From NCBI GenBank assembly GCA_964023205.1, contig OZ026836.1, forward strand, positions 131,501-195,500: 64,000 bases of DNA. Reading direction: 5' to 3'. Of the stretch, positions 15,201 through 30,200 are shown piece by piece. Both the position numbers and the translations under genes were made by a program. The notes below the pieces were generated by a model. That model saw only the letters and a list, made by a program, of their open reading frames with translations, ran no database searches and was not told where the DNA came from. Numbering within the stretch: position 1 is the stretch's first letter; every line of letters begins with the position of its first letter. The stretch comes from Lutraria lutraria. Lineage: Eukaryota; Mollusca; Bivalvia; Venerida; Mactridae.

Positions 15201-18200
15201 TCCCAGGTGAAATGACGTATTTGGTTCCCGGCCAATGAAAACGAACGTTACAAAATACACTGGGATTTCTCTAGAGTCATCGACAGAATGAAGTTTTTAC
15301 GTTGATATTTAGATAAAATCGGAATTTAAACGTTGAATTACATGTTATGAAGGTAAAATAATGTAAATAAATAAAGCTTTCAATGCAGGAATATGTTTTT
15401 GTTCAATTACGGCCGTAAAAAGTATATTCATTTGCATGAATTCACCGGAATCCTTGATGAAATTGAAAAACAAAAGTCACCTCAGTGATCGTCCAGAGGA
15501 TTTTCGTTGAAATATACCTTGTTAATATATTACTAAATATTTTTTATTTTTTTTTATTTTTTTTATTTTTATTATCTATTCATGATACAGTTACCTGTGA
15601 TCAAAACTGCAATCTTTACAGTATTCACAAGATTTTCCTGTAATTTGACCAGATGCCTTATTAGTATATTACCCCAAAACTTCAAACTTGTTCAAGATAT
15701 CATTAAAACAAATATTCAGACAAGGTTTGGTGAAGATCCTATCAAAACATTGACCTCTAGTGTCCACAAGGTTTTCATTTGATTTGACCATTTGACCTAA
15801 TTTTTACCCTAAATGACCCATGTTCATACTTGTCCAAGATTTTATCGATTTTCAACATTCTGACCCAGTTATTGAAGATCTAACTAAGAAGTGACCTCTA
15901 TCTTGTTCACAAGGCAATAGTTGAAGAGTAGTGACGACGCATGCACAAGACAGAAAAAAAAACTGATCACAAATGCTCACCACTTTAAAAGAGAAATTAT
16001 ATTAATATTTAAGATTCTTGCCAACTGTAATTCCTCTAAACAATTTTCAGGTGCAAAATATCAATTATTTAAACTTTACAAACAGAAGAATGCTTTGACA
16101 CTATCATTACACCTACCATTGATATCTGACATAATTATATTTGTGGAAGGAAAATATAACAAGAAATGCACATGATGTGATAAAAAAGTTAGATGAAGTC
16201 TTCAGACAGAATATCAGAAACCATAAAGTTACAAAACACAAGCAGAAATAAGTAAGAGTGTCACAAAATAGAAGAAAAGAAGTTTATAAATACCATAAAT
16301 TCTGTATTAATGGCTCTGTCTAAGTTAATACACACAACAAGTTATCTTACAACATACATAACACAAGCAATATAACAACATTAAACCATCACCAATACAT
16401 GTACATGAATGAATCAGTAAGTCAGTCAAACTATTTCTCATATGTCAAGTATACACATGGTATCATTGTATTCTAGTAACATTATTCGCAATAAAATTAA
16501 TAAATCAATATATACAATATTGTGTTCACCAAATAACACAGAATTGAAGAAAAAGAATAATCTATTATAACTCACATGGGCATAGGTGTCTGGATGACTG
16601 AGATAATCTTTTCTGGGAGAGGATGAAGATAAAATATCTTTCTCTGAGTCTATCCCTAATGCTGTGTGGGGCCTATAACAAAATACAGCCAATATTACTA
16701 CAGCTGTACAGCACTATTAAGTTAAACAAGTACTACATGAGGCATGCCATAGCCAATCCCCAAACAGCTAAAGTCTTCATCAGTGTATGGTGGCCAAGAA
16801 GAAAAAATTATTAAGGGTCAGGCCACAACATTTATATAAATTGGTTTACAAAAGTGGCAAGTGTAATTTTCAGCAAATCCGAACAAAAAAAAAATTGAAG
16901 TTTATCCTGTTTTTTAAATATTTTCTTTCTGAAAAAAATTTAAACAAGAAGGCCAAGATGGCCCTATATAGCTCACATGACAATAATTGTTTACTCATTA
17001 AAACATTGTTTTGAACCTGTGACCTAGTTTTTGACCTCAGATGACCCATGTTCGAAGTTGTCTTACATAGCATTAAGACAAACATTCTTACAAGGTTTGG
17101 TGAAGATCCAATCAAAATTTTACATCTACAGTGTTAATAAGGTTTTCCTAAGATTTGACCTTGTGACCTAGTTTTTTACCCTAGGTGACCCATATTGAAA
17201 CTTGTCCTTAATATCCTTAAGACGAACAAAATGTGACAAGGTTTGGTGAAGATCCAATTAAAACTGTGACATCTAGAGCTTTAACAAGGTTTTTACCTAA
17301 GATTTGACCTGATGACCTAGTTTTTGACCCCAGCTGACCCATATTCCACCTTGGCCCACATATCATTGAGGCAAACATTCTGACAAGGTTTGGTGAAGAT
17401 CCAATCAAAACTGTGACATCTACAGCATAGACAAGGTTTTCCTAAGATTTTACCTAGTTAATGACCCCAGATGTCCCATATTTGTACTTGACCTACATAT
17501 AATTAAAACAAACAATTTGACAAAGTTTGGTGAAGATCCAATTATAACTGTGATATCTACAGTGTTAACATGGTTTTTCATAAGATTTGACCTAGCAACC
17601 TAGTTTTTGACCCCAGATGACCCCATGTTCATTTTTGTCCCACATATCATTAAGACAAACATTGTGACAAGGTTTTGTGAAGATCCAATCAAAACTGTGA
17701 CCTCTAAATTGCTAACAAGGTTTTCATTCAATTTGACCTATTGACTTTATTTTTTACCCCTAATAACCCATGTTCAAACTTGTCCCAATAATATATTAAT
17801 ACAAAGATATTATAAAGACAAACATTCTGACAAGGTTTCATGATTATCCAATCAAAACAGTGACTTCTAGAGTGTTCACAAGGTTTTCCAGCAATTTGAC
17901 CTAGTGACCTAGTTTTTGACCGCAGATGACCCATTATCAAACTTGACCTACATATCATTAAAATAAACATTCTGACAAAGTTTCATGAAGATCCAATCAA
18001 AACAGTGATCTCTAGAGTGTTCACAAGGTTTTCCCTTATTTGGCCCTGGTGACCTAGTTTTTTACCCAAAATGGCCCATTATCGAACTCGTCTGAGATTT
18101 TGTTGATATTAACATTCTGACCCAGTTTTGCTAAAATTGAGCTAAAAATGTGGCCCCTAGTGTGTTCACAAGGTAAAAGTTTGACGACGCACAACGCCGG

Positions 18201-21200
18201 ATGCCAGACGAAGACTGATCACAAAAGCTCACCCTGAGCACAAGTGCTTATGTGAGCTAAAAAGAATACAAAAATGTTTCATATTTAAACTAGGAAGTAT
18301 AAAATGCAGTGTTAGACCACAAACTGACATAAAATATTCAGTTATAGACTTCACGAAAGGCATTAATTTAATAACTTTGTTAGAGGGTCTCTAGATGGTG
18401 CTCCATGTCAAATATCTAACCTTTAAACCATGTGATTTAAGACAAGAAATTTTTGCAAGAGTTCTGCATGGAATAACATTCTTTTAGCAACTTTTGTAAA
18501 GGACCACCAAAACATCAATCCTGTGGAGTTTCTACAAATTTGACAATGCCATTTCAGAGGAGAAGTGTTGACAGACAATAGACAAACTACATGTAACATA
18601 CTACAGTAAGTTATCTAAATAAGAGAAAATTATGTTTCATTCAAGAATTTTCATTCTTGTTACAATCTAATCAGCAAACAATATTACAAAATTTAGATTG
18701 ATACCAGTGAATCTCAAATTTGATTAAAATAATCCAGATATTTTGGAGCCTTATTGCTAAATTATTTGTCAAGTTGTCGCTAGCATAAGTAACAAGACTA
18801 TAATCAAAAGTGATATTTATCTCCTACTACTATTTATCACAATATAAGTAACATGTGATTGGTATCCATAATCTGTCCATTTATTAATCAATCATAGACA
18901 CACTAAGTCCACACAGCTTACACTGAAAACAAATTTGGACTACCCAGGCTGTTGTTGATTGTTAAAAGTTTTACCAGAATATTATGTTTAGGGGGGGGGG
19001 GGGGGGTTAGACTAACCTTCTTATAGGAGAATTAGGTGGTGAGAGACCAGATCTCCAGGTAGAATGTGCAGCTGGGTTTCCTATTGTAGATTTAAACAAA
19101 GAACTTCCTGCAGTTGTTGTTAATTCACCATTAACCCAGTCAGGTACTTGATTTGTCTGAAATGAAATTGGAATTTTTTACATATAACTTGTCAACAATA
19201 ATGACCAGAGCAGGGTGCATGAAATTTTGATATCACACTCGGGCCACCTTCCCCACTTTTTGCGACATTTACCCCCCCCCCACCAATATTATGTAAGTTG
19301 TAAACATTGAAAAAATGCATCTCTTGTGGTTGTTCATCAAGGAGAATAACCTACTGTTCCAAACTTATTAATATGTCCCCTGATACATTATTTCATAAGA
19401 AAAAACAGCTAAAAGTACAATTATTTAATTTATAAAGGGTCCTGAAGATGTACTACAGAATTGGGCCAGTTTGATTAACACTTCTGAAAGACTATTCTAG
19501 TGTTAATTGAGTAAAAGAGCCGACATGATATAGTAATGGACATTGCAAGTAAATTGCGCTGAACTATCTAAATATTTAATTGAAAAAGGCAAACAATAAC
19601 GAAAAAAAATACAATAAATTAAACTTTACTGAATCAAAAAGGCAAACAGTGACAAGAAAATAGCAATATGAAGTATGCAAAATTTGAGAAAAGAATATCA
19701 ACATCTTTTGGTATTATATTTTGTTTGATACTGACTTCTAAAACTATTCACCACCTTTAAATAAACAGAAATGATACTAAATGGAAAAAAAATTATACCA
19801 GACAGTATGTAATCTTCAAATGGAACAATGTTTGAAGTCTTTGTATCAAATATAAATTCATGCATATAATTTGTCATTAATGGTCATACATATAGCGAAT
19901 AAAAGAGGATACTGCAAACAAATCACTTAACACAAAAGATTAATGCAAGAGTAGTTATCTGTTATCGTCCACATGTTTGGACCAAAGGGGTTTGTCACGA
20001 AAAAAGTTCAATTTTTTTTCCATGTAACCTGTATATATATAGAAGGGAAAGAACTTCGACAATTCGAATTTTCCAACGCGTGTTATAAACTTCCATGTTA
20101 ACGAATGCAGTACAAACTAGAACTATCACTAAAGGTGATGAATACCCCCAGATGCGGCCTTGACACAGTTATTGTTACATTTTACAGAGGGAAATATAAT
20201 GCATTTTCATTTTTTTAATACCAGCAAATTGTTGCTTAGATATATCCTGACCAGTTTCTAAATATACATTATATAAAAAATAACAAAGGGCCATAACTCA
20301 TTAAAATTTACTTGGACAAAACCTATTGTGGACATGCACAACTTGGCAAACTACTTATCACTTCTAAGAAGTTTCACTGAATTCCTGCATGTAGTTGCTG
20401 AGAAATAGTAAGGACAAAATTTACCTAATTGTATAAAACAAAGGGCCATAACTCAGTGAAAATTAATCCAAACAAAACCTGGTTATTGCATGCACAACTT
20501 GGCTTGCTTTTTATAACTTCTGTGAAGTTTCAATGAATTCCTATGAGTAGTTACTGAGATATTGTATATACACTGTATAAAAACAACAAAGGGCCATAAC
20601 TCAGTGAAAAAATTCAACCAACCAAGACAAGCTTAATGCATGCACAACTAAGCTAACTACTCATCACTTCTGAGAAGTTTTATTGAATTCCTGGCAGTAG
20701 TCAATGAGAAATAGTCAGGACAAAATTTGCCTATTGTATATACTGTAGAAAAAAACAAAGGGCTATAACTCAGTGAAAATCAATCCAAATGAAAAATGAT
20801 TTAAGCATGCACAACTAGGCTAACTACTTATTACTTCTGTGAAGTTTTGTTGAAATCCTGTGAATAGTTGCTGAGAAATTGTTCGGACAAAATCTGCTTA
20901 ATGTATATACTGTATAAAAACAACAAAGGGCTATAACTCAGTGAAAATTAATCCGAACAAAAATTGCTTTAAGCATGCACAACTAGACTTACTACTGATC
21001 ACTTCTGTGAAGTTTCATTGAGATCCTGTGAGTAATTGCTGAGAAATTGTCCGGACAAAATTTGCCTATTGTATATACTGTATAAAAACAACAAAGGGCT
21101 ATAACTCAGTGAAAATTAATCCGAACAATAATTGCTTTAAGCATGCACAACTAGGCTTACTACTGATCACTTCTGTGAAGTTTCATTGAGATCCTGTGAG

Positions 21201-24200
21201 TAATTGCTGAGAAATTGTCCGGACAAAATTTGCCTATTGTATATACTGTATAAAAACAACAAAGGGGTATAACTCAGTGAAAATTAATCCGAACGAAAAA
21301 TGCTTTAAGCTAGCACAACTAGGCTTACTACTGATCACATCTGTGAAGTTTTATTAAAATCCTGTAAGTAGTTGCTGAGAAATTCTCCGGACAAATTGTG
21401 TCTACAGACGCACGGACCGACCGACCGACCGACCGACCGACCGGCCGACCAACCGACCGACCGACCGTCAAGCGTGAATCCAATATAGCCCCCATATATT
21501 TCATATCTGGGGGTATAAATATTTAACTCATATATAGTGCAACGTGTGGGCAACTCGACACGCTAACAGAAAATGTATACTTTTACTACCTTTAAAGATA
21601 TTTTAAACTCGCTATTGAAGACGCTCACATAACAATCACTGTTCACTCATTAAAACTTTGTTTTGAACCGGTGACCTAGTTTTTGACCCCAGATGACCCA
21701 TGTTAGAACTTGTCCTACATATAAATAAGACAAACATTCTGACAAAATTTGGTGAAGATCCAATCAAAACCATGAAAACTACAGCATAGACATGGTTTTC
21801 CTAAGATTGGACCTCGTGACCTAGTTTTTGACCCCAGATGACCTATGTTCAAATTTGTCTTACACATCATTAAGACAAACATTCTGACAAGGTTTGGTGA
21901 AGATACAATCAAATTTTGACATCTACAGTATTAATAAGATTTGACCTCGTGATCAGTTTTTGACCTTAGATGACCCATATCCTTAATATCATTGAGATGA
22001 ACAATCAGACAAGGTTTGGCCAAGATCCAATTAAAACTATGCAATTAAGAGCTTTTACAAGATTTTTACCTAAGATTTGACCTGGTGACCCAGTTTTTGA
22101 CCCATATTCAACCTTGACCCACATATCATTTAGGCAAACATTCTGACAAGGTTTGGTGAAGATCCAATCAAAACTGTGACATCTACAGTGTTAACAAAGT
22201 TTTCCTAAGATTTGACCTGGTGACCTAGTTATTCACCCCAGATAACCTATATTTGTACTCGACGGTTATATTATTAAAACAAACAATTTGACAAAGTTTG
22301 GTGAAGATCCAATTGTAACTGTGAAATCTACAGTGTTTCATAAGATTTGACCTAGCAACCTAGTTTTTGACCCAAGATGACCCATGTTTGAACTTGTCCA
22401 AGATATTATAAAGACAAACATTCTGACAAGGTTTCATGATGATCCAATCAAAACAGTGACTTCTAGAGTGTTCACAAGGTTTTCCAGCAATTTGCCCTAG
22501 TGACCTAGTTTTTGACCGGAATGACCCATTATCAAACTTGACCTACATATTATTGAAATAAACATTCTGACAAAGTTTCAAGAAGATCCAATCAAAACAG
22601 TGATTTCTTAAGTGTTTACAAGGTTTCCCTGATTTGGCCCTGGTGACCTAGTTTTTTACCCAAAATGGCCCAATATCGAACTCGTCCGAGATTTTGTCGA
22701 TATTAACATTCTGACCCAGTTTTGCTAAAATTGAGCTAAAAATGTAGCCCCTAGTGTGTTCACAAGGTAAAGTTTGACGACGCACGGCGCCGGACGGAGA
22801 CTGATCAGAAAAGCTCACCCTGTCACTTTGTGACATGTGAGCTAAAAACTCTGGCCTTAGTTCACTTCCTTAAAGACGTTTGCAGCAGTTTATTTTCACT
22901 GGTCATAATTTACCTGAACACCAGCTAAAATATCGATTTTCACGACTATAAATAATGGATGTGACGTCATGTAACATACAATTTGACGTTACGTTAAATG
23001 GCGGAAAATGTATATAAAGCATTTATTAATGGGAAAGGTGCACATACATAGTTAATTGTGTTTTGTACACTTTTGTGGTGTTTTTTTTTTTGTGTTTTGT
23101 ACACTTTTGTGGTGTTGTTTTTTTATATAATTTTGTTTTAATTGATGAAATACTCAACTAATTTTCTGTTTTTAAGATTGTACCAACACTGGAGTTCATA
23201 AAAGTGATAATGTATAGATATACATGAATACTATTGTTTATCATAATTGCCCCCCCCCCCCCATGATAAGAGTGAGGATAATTCCAAAATTAATAGGGTG
23301 ACCCATGATTTTTTTTCTCATTTCTCATTTTGAATATATCTGACTATCAACTTATAAAGTTTTATCAATTTCTATTATGTAGAAACAATGAAAAATGTAT
23401 CACACTAAACGGCAAAAATGTGGGGAAAAGCCTACCCGGGATTTATCAAAAGATAAAAAATAATAAGTTATCCACTTTTAACTGAAAATGACCTGATTTT
23501 TTAATACATGCACTATTTTCAACATAAATCATGCATATTTTCTCATTTCAAAACTCCAGTTTCAATTTTTTACAAGAAAATTTGAAGCATATGAAAATAA
23601 AAAAATTCATATGACTTACTTAAGTTAAAATAAAATGAAAACGAACATGGTGACTATCTTTTTTGTTTCATTTTTGAGCATGTAATAAGATGTTCTTCCG
23701 ATACACAAAGTTTGAACAAAATCTATTATGTGGAAAAAAATCGTGAAACTGTAGCGAACGTCCTTTATATAAAAGTTGATAAAATCAATAAGCAACACAC
23801 TCAACAATTCTTAATCTGTAAATCACTGTTACATAAGCTGTTGTTAAAGATGTATGTTTTATACATATAAACAAGAATCAATTGCAGATGATTTCTACAA
23901 TCAATTGTTAAATAGTGTAAATATATTAAACAAAAGCATAAGAAAGATAACAAACATTGACACAATGTTATACAATATCCATTCCATAGAATGTTATAAC
24001 CTTGTGTTATACAAAATCAAAAGAGTGCTTATGATTATGGAAGGATTAGTAATAATAATGGATAACAACATTTACCTCACTAAAGCTCTTCTTCATATTT
24101 AATAAATAATAAATAATTTATTGTTAGCAGTCATAACAACAAAACAAGAGGGCGAAGATGGTCGTATATCGCTCACATGAGAATCACTGCTTGCTGATGA

Positions 24201-27200
24201 AAACATTGTTGTATCATGAGGTCTGTTGATGTCAAGGTTTTCCTAAGATTTGACCTGATGACCTAGTTTCTGACCCCAGATGACCCATGTTCATTTTTGT
24301 CCCACATATCATTAAGACAAACATTGTGACAAGGTTTTGTGAAGATCCAATCAAAACTGTGACCTCTAAATTGCTAACAAGGTTTTCATTCAATTTGACC
24401 TATTGACTTTATTTTTTACCCCTAATAACCCATGTTCAAACTTGTCCCAATAATATATTAATACAAACATTTTGGCCCAGTTTTGTGAAGATCTAAGTAA
24501 TAATGTGGACACTATCGTGTTCACAAGGCCAAAGTCGACCAACGACTAACAAAGACTGATCACAAAAGTTCACCATGAGCACTTTATGCAGATGTGAGCT
24601 CAAAAGTAGCATCAGATGCTGGATGTCGATTAATCCTAATCCTAACGTTTTTATTTATGTTAAAGATAATTTTTTTGCTTATGAAATGTCACACACTCAG
24701 GCACAATACACACTATCGGCATATGAAATGTCAATATCGAGTGCTTTCAAGGTATAACTTAGACACCTTGATAATATATGAAAGGATAGATAATTATGAC
24801 AGAACTTTATAAAATGTAACAGTCCTAGTAATATACCAGCAAAGATCATGTTGGTTAGACCAAACTTACTTCAAACTAAAGTAAATAGTAAATGAGAGGC
24901 TAAAGATACCTAAATTTATGTATATATATACAGTAAAACTTCACCTTACTGACAAGTATAGATATTCCTGTATCAAAAGAATGGACATGTTGTCTTCATT
25001 CTTCAACTGACAACTGATTTAGAAGTACAGACACTCTACTATTTCAGTATTACAGACACTAATGGCACAACCAAAGTGTATAATTACACTATAATTAACC
25101 CCAATCCATATAGTCAGGAGCCTAAACGTATCTGGCTTGGTTAAAATCGCTAAAATAACGCTAAATAGCTAAAATGATATTTAACATTATTTACAAAGAA
25201 AAAATATCATACTTTAATACCAAGTAACAAAAAATTCTAACCGAACACTCAAAAATGGTGTTTATTAGCGATAAATACTGCACCCCCTTATCGACTTTTC
25301 CTTATCAGCGTTAAACATCTCTAACATAATGTGCATTGTATCGGTACGATATGATACTATTTATTCATTAATGACAAAAATTTGTTATAAAATCTCTTAC
25401 TAGACATCAAACCTGGGTGTCGTTTCAATTATTGAACCGTAAACATAAGCGATTTTGATTGGCTATCAAAATTGAATGGGGTGCATCAAATTCGTTGATT
25501 TCATGAGACAATAATGATCTGACACTTTAATTGTTAATTGCTCAGCTTAAAAAAACACAGTAGGTGTCATTTTCAAATTAACATTGCTGTCTTATTTGAT
25601 AACGGATTTCAAAGCGCTTTTCGGTATTTTGTAGCGAAAATGTTAATCTAGGGAACCATGCCTCAGAATTTTGATACGTGTTTTCATTTTATATCTATGG
25701 TGTATTACGTAGTAAAAAGCGGAGTTCTGGGTACGAAATTTCTTTAAAGTCAAGTATCTAACGAACAGAGGACTTTATCAAACAAGAGGGCCATGATGGC
25801 TCTATAAATGCTCACCAGGAAAAAAGGTCATTTGGAGACGAACATTGTTAAAATATTTCTAAACGAGTCCAAGTAAAATCAAGTGAACCTAAGGTCAGGG
25901 CCAATTTTTACCCCAGGGCCATAATATGATCAAATTTGGAAGAGGTCTGCTAGACAATACTACATACAAAATATCTTAACTCTAGGCCTTGTGGTTTCGG
26001 AGATTTTTTAAATTTTCCTATATAAGCCTACATAAATCAAGTGACCCCCGGGGTGGGCCAATTTTGACCCTAAAGCAATAATTTGAACAAACTTGGTAGA
26101 GGTCCACTAGACAATGCTACATACCAAATATCTTAGCTCTAGGCCTTGTGGTTTAGGAGAAGAAGATTTTTCAAATTTTCCCATATAAATAGAATAAACC
26201 CCAGGGCAGGGCCAATTTTGACCCCGGGGCCATAATTTGAACAAACTTGGTAGAGGTCCACTAGACAATGCCACATACAAAATATCTAAGCTCTAGGCTT
26301 TGCGGTTTCGGAGAAGAAGATTTTTAAAATTTTCCCATATAAGTCTATATAAATCAAGTGACCCCCGGGGCGGGGCCAATTTTCACCCTAGGGCGATAAT
26401 TTGAACAAACTTGGTAGAGGTCCACTAGACAATGCCACATACAAAATATCAAAGCTCTAGGCATTGTAGTTTTTGACAAGAAGATTTTTTTAATTTCCTA
26501 TATAAGTCTATGTAAATCAAGTTACCCCGGGGCGGAGCCAATTTTGACCCCAGGGGAATAATTTGAACAAACTTTGTAGAGTTCCATTAGACAATGCTAC
26601 ATATCAAATATCTCAGCTCTAGGCCCTGTGGTTTCGGACAAAAAGATTTTTAAAGTTTTTTTCTATTTGTTGCCATAGCAACCAGAGTTTTTAATGAAAT
26701 TTAATTTTTTGAAAGGGGACCACCCAAGGATCATTTCAGCAAAGTTTGGTTGCAATCGGAATAGCGGTGTAGGAGGAGATGTTGTTTTAAGTAAATATGG
26801 ACGCCACTTCACGACGAACAACGCACGATGGACTCAGGGCGATCACAAAAGCTCATCCTGAGCACATTCGTGCTCTGGTGAGCTAAAAACTGAGGCATGG
26901 TTCCCTGCTTTATACATTTATGGTCATTTTAAGGCTACTTGTTGTAATATATTCCTTTATACAGAATAGTTATCGTAAATTATGTGCAACATTGGTTTAT
27001 AGGAGACCAATCAAATGTAATATTTGTTTCAAATAACTTGCAATGCACTTTATACAGTGGGTTTATTTTAGTATATAATTATGGTTTAGTTTTTAAATCT
27101 ATAAATTGGTGAAACTTGATTTGACCTGACATCCAAGCCAGATACCTTAATTCTACAAATAGATTTTGGTAACTGTTGTCCTTCATTTAGCTGGTTGATC

Positions 27201-30200
27201 AAGTTTGAGAAATAATTGTTCAGATTAAATTGCAATTAATCTTTCACAATATTAAAACATTGAAAACCTGCACATACAATCAATACATGAATACATTCAG
27301 CTCATTTCCAGCTGATCTCCATCCCGCTATAAAGGGCACTTTTTACCAGAACCACAGCTGTCCGTAATAGAGACGTTTTACTGTATATAATTTTTTATAT
27401 TTATTATACCTTAAAGAAATATCTAGAAATTCATTACATAATGCAACAGGTGTAACATCATATTTTATAGAAAAGGACAATTAGTACAATATATATAAGG
27501 ATAATTATAATATGCATGGTACAATGTGTATATCTAATTATATAATTGGACAACATGAACTTTACCTCATTCTGATCTTCCAGATAAATTGACTGTAAAA
27601 TAAAAATCAAACTCATGCGTTGTTACAGAGAAACAAACCAATAATGAACATGCAAATTAAGGCAGTTAGATATCTGCATGCACATAATATTTTCTGCTTT
27701 TATTAATGAAACAAACCAATAGAGAAACCAGATGCTGTAGTAATTTGATAATGTACTGTATGCGTCGTAATATTGGCACCTGTATTATTTTGGCAATTTT
27801 GACTGTTGGCATCAGAACTGCCAATATTTGTTTAATATGTTATAACTTGTGCACTTCAATCAGTTTGAATGAATTTAAATGCATATTAAACTCAACTAAC
27901 ATGTATTAGTTTGATTTAGACATAAGATGTGTTTTTAAAACACAATGCCCCCTCAGAGCAACCTTGATTTTTTACCTACAGACCACCTGAAAATGCATAG
28001 GTCCTTTAGAGGTTGTCATGAGGAACCAACAAAATGAAGTTTGGTGATTGTAGGTTGAAGCGTTTTGATTTTATAGGCAAAGTTAAAGTTTGGTGCAAAC
28101 AGACAGTTCAAAAACAATATGCCCCCGATCTATCGATACGGGCATAAAAACAAACAAGCATTGATATTAAGACATATACAGTACAGATACCTTTTGCCAC
28201 TCATGTACAATTTGTTTTATTTATGCATGAACATGTGGGTTACATAACTCCATTATATGGAAAGAAATCAATCTTAACTATCTAAATTAATTGTACATGT
28301 ATTTGTATTATACCTGTCAATTGTTGAATTAAAATAAAAATACCCAATACATGTGCAAAACAAATTCAGTAACAGGTATCTACATGATAGCTAACTGCTT
28401 CTATTAATGAGCAAAGAAAGAAGATACAGCATGATTTGAGTGTTTAACAAAATCCCCTTAAGCCATAATCACGCCCGTTTAACTCATAACTAGTGCAATT
28501 TATCCTTCGGCAAAAATATTGTGAGGAACTTCTGTTCCTCGTTGTGAGCACCCATATTGTTTGTCAACAAGGTAAGTTTTTCCAACATTACGATGAATAC
28601 AGGCCTTTGTGTAAAAATATTGAAATGCAGTTAGCTAGCTATGGATTTTCCGAGTACGCACATGTAAAGATACTGACCAGGATTGACGTTTTGGATGTTA
28701 TGTTTGGTCAAAGCTACCCCGAGTGACTGCGTCGTATGGTTTTACCATCAAATTGTCCACCAACAGCTAACTGCATTTCGATATTTTTACACAAAGGTCT
28801 GTATTCTTCAAAAGTATGGAAAAACTTACCTTGTTGATGTACAATATGGGTGCTCACAACGAGGACGAAAGTTCCTCACAACATTTTTGCGGAAGGATAA
28901 ATTACCCTCATTATGAGTTAAACGAGCATGCATAATTGGCATAGTGATCAAAACCACCTCAACTGAAATAACATGGTGGTCATAATTTATTCAGAATGAT
29001 CTTCATTGGCAAGGAAATTGTTTCCCTTCTCAGTGTAACCACTGTATCCTAACATCCCCTTATCTAATAACAACAATAAAGGAGTGAAGCGGAACACACG
29101 ACAAAGACAATGGGTGTTTTACCAATTTATTGCTTATCCCCTTATTTAATACAATTACAGCCTTCAAATGACAGCTAGAAAATCAAAGAAAATCAGAAAA
29201 TTGATTGACTTTGGGAAATTATGACTAAGCTGTTATTCTATTGAGGGGAATTTGACCTCGAGAATTACGACTAAGAGGATTTTGTGTGTTTTCCATATAA
29301 TTTACCATGTACGCAGGTAGAGTGGGTAAACTTCCTTCTTGTGGTTTACTTGTGAATGGTCCTTCAAGGACTCCTCTTTTTAACATATGTAACATCAGCA
29401 AACCATACATATTCCTGTTTTTTCTGAATAATAAATAAGTCATTGAATTAACATCTGAATTGTGTAGAATTCACTAAATAAAGAGTATATTTAGAAAATT
29501 CTTCAGAATTAAGTCATATAAAGCAAGCGATTTGTTTGATATCCGTAACCTTGTTCTGGATAAGAAGTCTTCCTATTGAAGAATAATATACAATTTTACC
29601 ATTTCAAACTCTATCAAAATGTTCCACACAGAAAAGAAATTACCAGTGTACTATGACAAAACTTGATAGGTATCAGGAAAGCATACATGATAAATATAAA
29701 TAGAATAAAAATATAAAAATAACACACCTTCCAGAATAACCCGAAGTTGGTTCACAAAGCTTTTTTATCCATACAGCACATTTTTGTCGATCTGAAAAGG
29801 ATTGCAATGAAGTAAATAGAAATCAGGATAAATTCAAGTGATATTAAATATCAGCTTATTTTGCACCCTGTATTTTTTAACGAAATCATAAGGCAAACCA
29901 CTACTGGTTGGCGACCTACAATTCTGGATGACCATCAAATCCGGACACCCGCTAAAACGCTTTATTTCGGCGTTTACTTAGATAATTTGTTGTCGATCAC
30001 TCAAGCGCTTTATTTTGCAACAACTAAGATCAACAACTTCAATGAAATGCAAGGATATTTGATAGAAATACGGCATTTACATTATCCGCCGGTTGTTTAC
30101 ATGTGCGTTCGCGGGGAAGTCTAATACAGTGCATTATGCATGTGCAAGTATTTCAGTGAGGCTCAGATAAAATTCAAAAGGGTCAAATACTAGAACATAT

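Noticed and set aside
28493..28916. Two overlapping plus-strand frames of 77 codons
   Set aside because: They correspond to the arms of the foldback element.
29225..29305. Extension of CEP112 exon 3 into the following open frame
   Set aside because: The donor after YM and exon 4 SIYLEDQNE restore the family consensus; the extension does not. It could be a minor retained-intron isoform.
29861..30124. 87-codon plus-strand frame
   Set aside because: It spans the left end of the TA-flanked element at 29904-30703 and has no recognisable domain.
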